In this document: positions 61,412 to 64,000 of the stretch, one piece after another
Position numbering within the stretch: position 1 is the stretch's first letter
How the letters are laid out: the number at the start of each line of letters is the position of its first letter
From: Ramlibacter tataouinensis
GTDB lineage: Bacteria > Pseudomonadota > Gammaproteobacteria > Burkholderiales > Burkholderiaceae_C
DNA: 64,000 nt
Direction of reading: 5' to 3'
NCBI RefSeq assembly: GCF_001580455.1
Contig: NZ_CP010951.1
Location: 1,860,001 to 1,924,000 of the forward strand
Translations under genes and position numbers: made by a program
Notes under the pieces: generated by a model
Told to the model about the DNA's origin: nothing
Databases searched by the model: none
What the model saw: the letters and a program-made list of their open reading frames with translations, nothing else

Positions 61412-62476
61412 TCACCCGGGCCGTCGCAGCCATCCGCGTGCATACACCGGCTCCACCAGCACCAGCACGGCCACCAGGCGGCAGACCTGGAAGGCCGTGA
61501 CCACCGGCACGCCGAGCTGGAGCACCTTGGCGGTGATCGCCATCTCGGCGATGCCGCCGGGCGAGGTGCCCAGGATCATGGTGGCCCAAAGCAGGCCGCA
61601 GGCCCAGGCCAGCAACAGCGCGAAAGCGGCGCACAGCCCGATCATCAGCACCGTGCCGGCGGCCACCGAGGCCAGCCAGCGCGGCGCGGTGCGCACGAAC
61701 CCGGCCGAAAAGCGCACGCCCAGGCTGACGCCGATCAGCAGCTGGGCGGCGTTGGTGAGCCAGGGCGGCAGCGCCGAGAGTTCGGTGCCGGTCATGGTGA
61801 TGCACATCGCGGCCAGCAGCGCGCCCATGAACCACGGGTTCGCGCGGCGCGTGCGCGAGAGCAGGAAAGCGCCGAGGGCGGTGGCCGGCAGCAGCAGCGC
61901 CAGGCCGGCCCAGTTCACGTAGCGGGCGCCCGGAAGCGTCGCATCCACGCCGTGCCAGCCGCCGAAGGTGAGTGCGAACGGGACCGTGATCGTCACGATG
62001 AGCAGGCGCAGGCTGTGCGCGGCGGCCACCAGCTCGGTCCGGGCGCCGGCGCGCTCGGCCAGCAACGTCATCTCCGAGGCGCCGCCGATGGCACCGGCGA
62101 AGTAGCTGGTGGCGTGCCGCTGCCGCGGGTCCGTGCCCAGGCCCTCCCGGTTGGCGCGCTCCAGCCACCAGCCGAACAGCCATCCGAGTCCCAGCGCCCA
62201 GGCGATTGCCAGCAGGATCGCCCACCACAGGCTCAGGACCAGCGCCGTTACCTGCGGCGTGAAGTACAGGCCGAGCGCCGTGCCGATGGCCCACTGGCCG
62301 GCGTTGCGCAGCGGCACCAGGCTGCGCGTGGGCCATCCCAGGATGGACGCGGCCGCGGTCGCCAGCAGCGGGCCGATCATCCAGGGGATGGGCGTGTGCA
62401 GCCGCTCGCACAGCAGCGCCGCGGCGAGCGCCAGCAGCAGCGTGAGGGTGGCGCGGACGGGCAGGGTGGAGGTCAT
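61412..62476 (-). CDS. AbrB-family membrane permease
   Basis: A 354-residue protein with about ten helices and two repeats of the AbrB/ammonia-monooxygenase-regulator type. Each repeat contains a PWMIGPLLA / NPWFMGALLA segment, with GAIGGASEMTLLAERAGA and TSPGGIAEMAITAKVL as paired signatures. The substrate is unknown. The start at 62476 (MTSTLPVRA) is chosen since the longer frame is hydrophilic shadow. Divergent from the ChaN-like gene with 33 bp between. Confidence 0.9.
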   Translation of the reverse strand: MTSTLPVRATLTLLLALAAALLCERLHTPIPWMIGPLLATAAASILGWPTRSLVPLRNAGQWAIGTALGLYFTPQVTALVLSLWWAILLAIAWALGLGWLFGWWLERANREGLGTDPRQRHATSYFAGAIGGASEMTLLAERAGARTELVAAAHSLRLLIVTITVPFALTFGGWHGVDATLPGARYVNWAGLALLLPATALGAFLLSRTRRANPWFMGALLAAMCITMTGTELSALPPWLTNAAQLLIGVSLGVRFSAGFVRTAPRWLASVAAGTVLMIGLCAAFALLLAWACGLLWATMILGTSPGGIAEMAITAKVLQLGVPVVTAFQVCRLVAVLVLVEPVYARGWLRRPG

Positions 62477-62509
62477 CAGGCGACGCAGGCGAGCGCGTAG
62501 TATGTCCGC

Positions 62510-63241
62510 ATGGCGCGGCTGTTTCTCCTCCTGTGGCTGGCGGTGCTCGCCGCCTGCGCGCCGTACCGGCTGCCCTCGCCGCTGCCCGATGTGATCCTGC
62601 TGGGCGAGCAGCACGACGATCCGCAGCACCAGCAGTGGCACCAGCGCGTGGTCCAGGAGCTGGCCGGGCGCGGGCAGCTGGCGGCGCTGGCGCTCGAGAT
62701 GGCGGAGCGGGGGCTATCCACCGCGGGCCTGCCGGCCGGCGCCTCCGAAGCCGAGGTGAAGGCGGCGCTCGGCTGGGACGAGCGCGGTTGGCCTTGGGCG
62801 GCCTACGGGCCGGCCGTGATGACGGCCGTGCGCGCCGGCGTGCCGGTGCTGGGCGCCAACCTGCCGCGCGCCAGGCTGCGCGATGCGATGGCCGATACGC
62901 AGCTGGACGGCGCCGTGACGGCCGCGGTGTTCCAGGCGCAGCAGCAGGCGGTGCGCGCCGGCCACTGCGACCTGCTGCCGGCCTCGCAATGGCTGCCGAT
63001 GGCGCGCGTGCAGATCGCGCGCGACCGCAGCATGGCCCAGGTGCTGGGCAGCGCCATTCGCCCCGGGCAGGCGGTGGTGCTGCTCGCCGGGGCCGGCCAT
63101 GTCGATTCCGCGCTGGGCGTGCCGCAGCACCTGGGTGGCGGCCTGCGCGCGGACGCGCGCACCTGGCCGGCCGGTCCGCCGCAGCGCGACTACTGCGAGG
63201 GGCTGCGGCAACAGCTGGGCGGCGAGCGGCCACAATCGTGA
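62510..63241 (+). CDS. ChaN-like haem-binding lipoprotein
   Basis: A 243-residue lipoprotein (LFLLLWLAVLAAC lipobox) of the DUF399/ChaN family, known for haem-binding outer-membrane members in Campylobacter. Motifs: VILLGEQHDDPQHQQWHQ, a WPWAAYGPAVM segment, and a final VVLLAGAGHVDSALGVPQHL block. Whether it binds haem here is not shown. It starts 33 bp from the divergent AbrB-type gene and runs toward the glycosyltransferase-like gene. Confidence 0.88.
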   Translation: MARLFLLLWLAVLAACAPYRLPSPLPDVILLGEQHDDPQHQQWHQRVVQELAGRGQLAALALEMAERGLSTAGLPAGASEAEVKAALGWDERGWPWAAYGPAVMTAVRAGVPVLGANLPRARLRDAMADTQLDGAVTAAVFQAQQQAVRAGHCDLLPASQWLPMARVQIARDRSMAQVLGSAIRPGQAVVLLAGAGHVDSALGVPQHLGGGLRADARTWPAGPPQRDYCEGLRQQLGGERPQS

Positions 63242-63248
63242 GTTGCCG

Positions 63249-64000
63249 ATGAACTCCGCCAGCCCGCGCCCGGCGATCAACGTCGTCGAGAAGAACCCCT
63301 ACCTGCCGCAGCCTTTCGTGCTGACCGAGGTCGCGGTCTGCCTGCGCGACGCGATCCGCGCCGCCGGCCATCCGTCCGAGCACCTGGTCAACCGCGTCGA
63401 TCCGCAGGCCTTCTCCATCGTGCTGGGCGGCTCGCCCGCGCTGGCGCAGGAGCTGCAGCTGGACCCGCGGCGCTGCGCCATCTTCAACTTCGAGCAGTTG
63501 GGCAGCACCTCGAACCTGGCCGGCCCCGACTACTGGCAGTGGCTGCGCGGCTGGCTGGTGCTGGACTATCACGGCAGCAACATCGAATTCCTCAAGCGCC
63601 ACCACGGCGCCGGCCAGCAGGCGCTGGAGCTGCCGATCAAGCCGAGCGAGAGCCTGTCGCCGGCCACCGGCGAGCCGAAGACCGTGGACGTGTTGTTCTA
63701 CGGCAGCCTCAGTGAACGCCGGCAGGCCGTGCTCGCGCAGCTCCGGGACCTGGGGCTGACGGTGGAACTGGTGGCCGGCGCCTACGGCAACGAGCTGGCG
63801 CCGGCCGTGCGCCGCGCGCGCCTGGTGCTGCACATCCACTACTACGAGAGCGGGCTGTTCCCGGTGGCACGCGTGCTGCAGCCGGTGATGCAGGGCGTGC
63901 CCATCGTGTGCGAGCGCTCGGTGTTTTCCGAGCTGAACGACTGGTCGGACACCGGCATCTTCTTCGCGCCCTACGAGGAGCTGGCCGCCACCTGCGCCCT
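63249..64000 (+). CDS. Glycosyltransferase-like protein, 3' end beyond window
   Basis: An open frame of at least 250 codons from the ATG at 63249 to the window end, 8 bp after the ChaN-like gene. The N-terminal part (NSASPRPAINVVEKNPYLPQ) leads to a Rossmann-like segment TVDVLFYGSLSERRQAVLAQL, then RRARLVLHIHYYESGLFPVARVLQ and GVPIVCERSVFSE. These are typical of GT-B-type glycosyltransferases that pick a donor in a C-terminal domain (CgeB-like). The acceptor is unknown. The frame stays open to the last base, so the protein is incomplete. Confidence 0.75.
   Translation, partial: MNSASPRPAINVVEKNPYLPQPFVLTEVAVCLRDAIRAAGHPSEHLVNRVDPQAFSIVLGGSPALAQELQLDPRRCAIFNFEQLGSTSNLAGPDYWQWLRGWLVLDYHGSNIEFLKRHHGAGQQALELPIKPSESLSPATGEPKTVDVLFYGSLSERRQAVLAQLRDLGLTVELVAGAYGNELAPAVRRARLVLHIHYYESGLFPVARVLQPVMQGVPIVCERSVFSELNDWSDTGIFFAPYEELAATCA

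Overview
The window is a GC-rich, densely coded chromosomal segment from a beta-proteobacterium of the order Burkholderiales. It most resembles the Comamonadaceae, in the Ramlibacter/Variovorax range, although no 16S gene is present to confirm this. Supporting signs are the PhaM and phasin PHB-granule proteins, a DUF3567 gene, the recG-oxyR pair and the ribosomal gene order. There is no prophage, complete insertion sequence, integron, CRISPR array or rRNA operon.

Layout. 1-3.05 kb: end of mmsA and a GMC oxidoreductase. 3.06-6.9 kb, minus strand: a run of uncharacterised envelope genes, with two tandem paralogous lipoproteins, a predicted outer-membrane protein and two small proteins. 7-12.1 kb: a frameshifted TSUP permease, a dihaem cytochrome c, a GFA-family protein, a phasin, a DUF3014 protein and tRNA-Arg(CCG). 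12.77-18.4 kb: an alternative haem-copper oxidase operon, with a CuA subunit II carrying two haem-c domains, subunit I, two subunit III-like proteins, subunit IV and a small membrane protein. 18.6-20.5 kb: a uracil-DNA-glycosylase-like protein and a GT14-like glycosyltransferase. 20.5-29.8 kb, minus strand: the spc-alpha ribosomal cluster from rplN to rplQ, including secY, infA and rpoA, followed by initiator tRNA-fMet. 29.8-38 kb: glpD, proC, ubiA, a DyP peroxidase, oxyR and recG. 37.3-41.1 kb: queA, a hisC-like gene, tgt and a membrane protein. 41.1-49.8 kb: an LplT-type MFS/acyltransferase fusion, a ceramidase-like membrane hydrolase divergent from an XRE regulator, DUF535, FIST, PhaM, a PCuAC copper chaperone, a crotonase and a VOC protein. 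49.85-53.95 kb: a trehalose locus, otsB - GH15 - otsA. 54-58.6 kb: small enzymes, an FAH-family hydrolase divergent from an IclR regulator, DUF3108 and DUF3567. 58.7-62.5 kb, minus strand: an ECF42-type sigma factor with two DGPF/YciI proteins and a VOC protein, then an AbrB-family permease. 62.5-64 kb: a ChaN-like lipoprotein and a glycosyltransferase-like gene cut by the window end.

The most unusual signals are regulatory or structural. The start of oxyR is duplicated, giving a 46-codon upstream ORF whose stop overlaps the oxyR start. A TGTCGA-N17-CGTC promoter match precedes the ECF42/DGPF genes. An intrinsic terminator sits inside the ribosomal operon between rpsK and rpsD. A ~105-bp palindromic element abuts the GH15 stop codon, and a palindrome lies in frame inside recG. 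Tgt has an 11-residue insertion in its zinc site. The paired lipoproteins with the adjacent barrel-like protein are the best candidate for an undescribed gene set. All family calls were made by reading the sequence; no database search was run.
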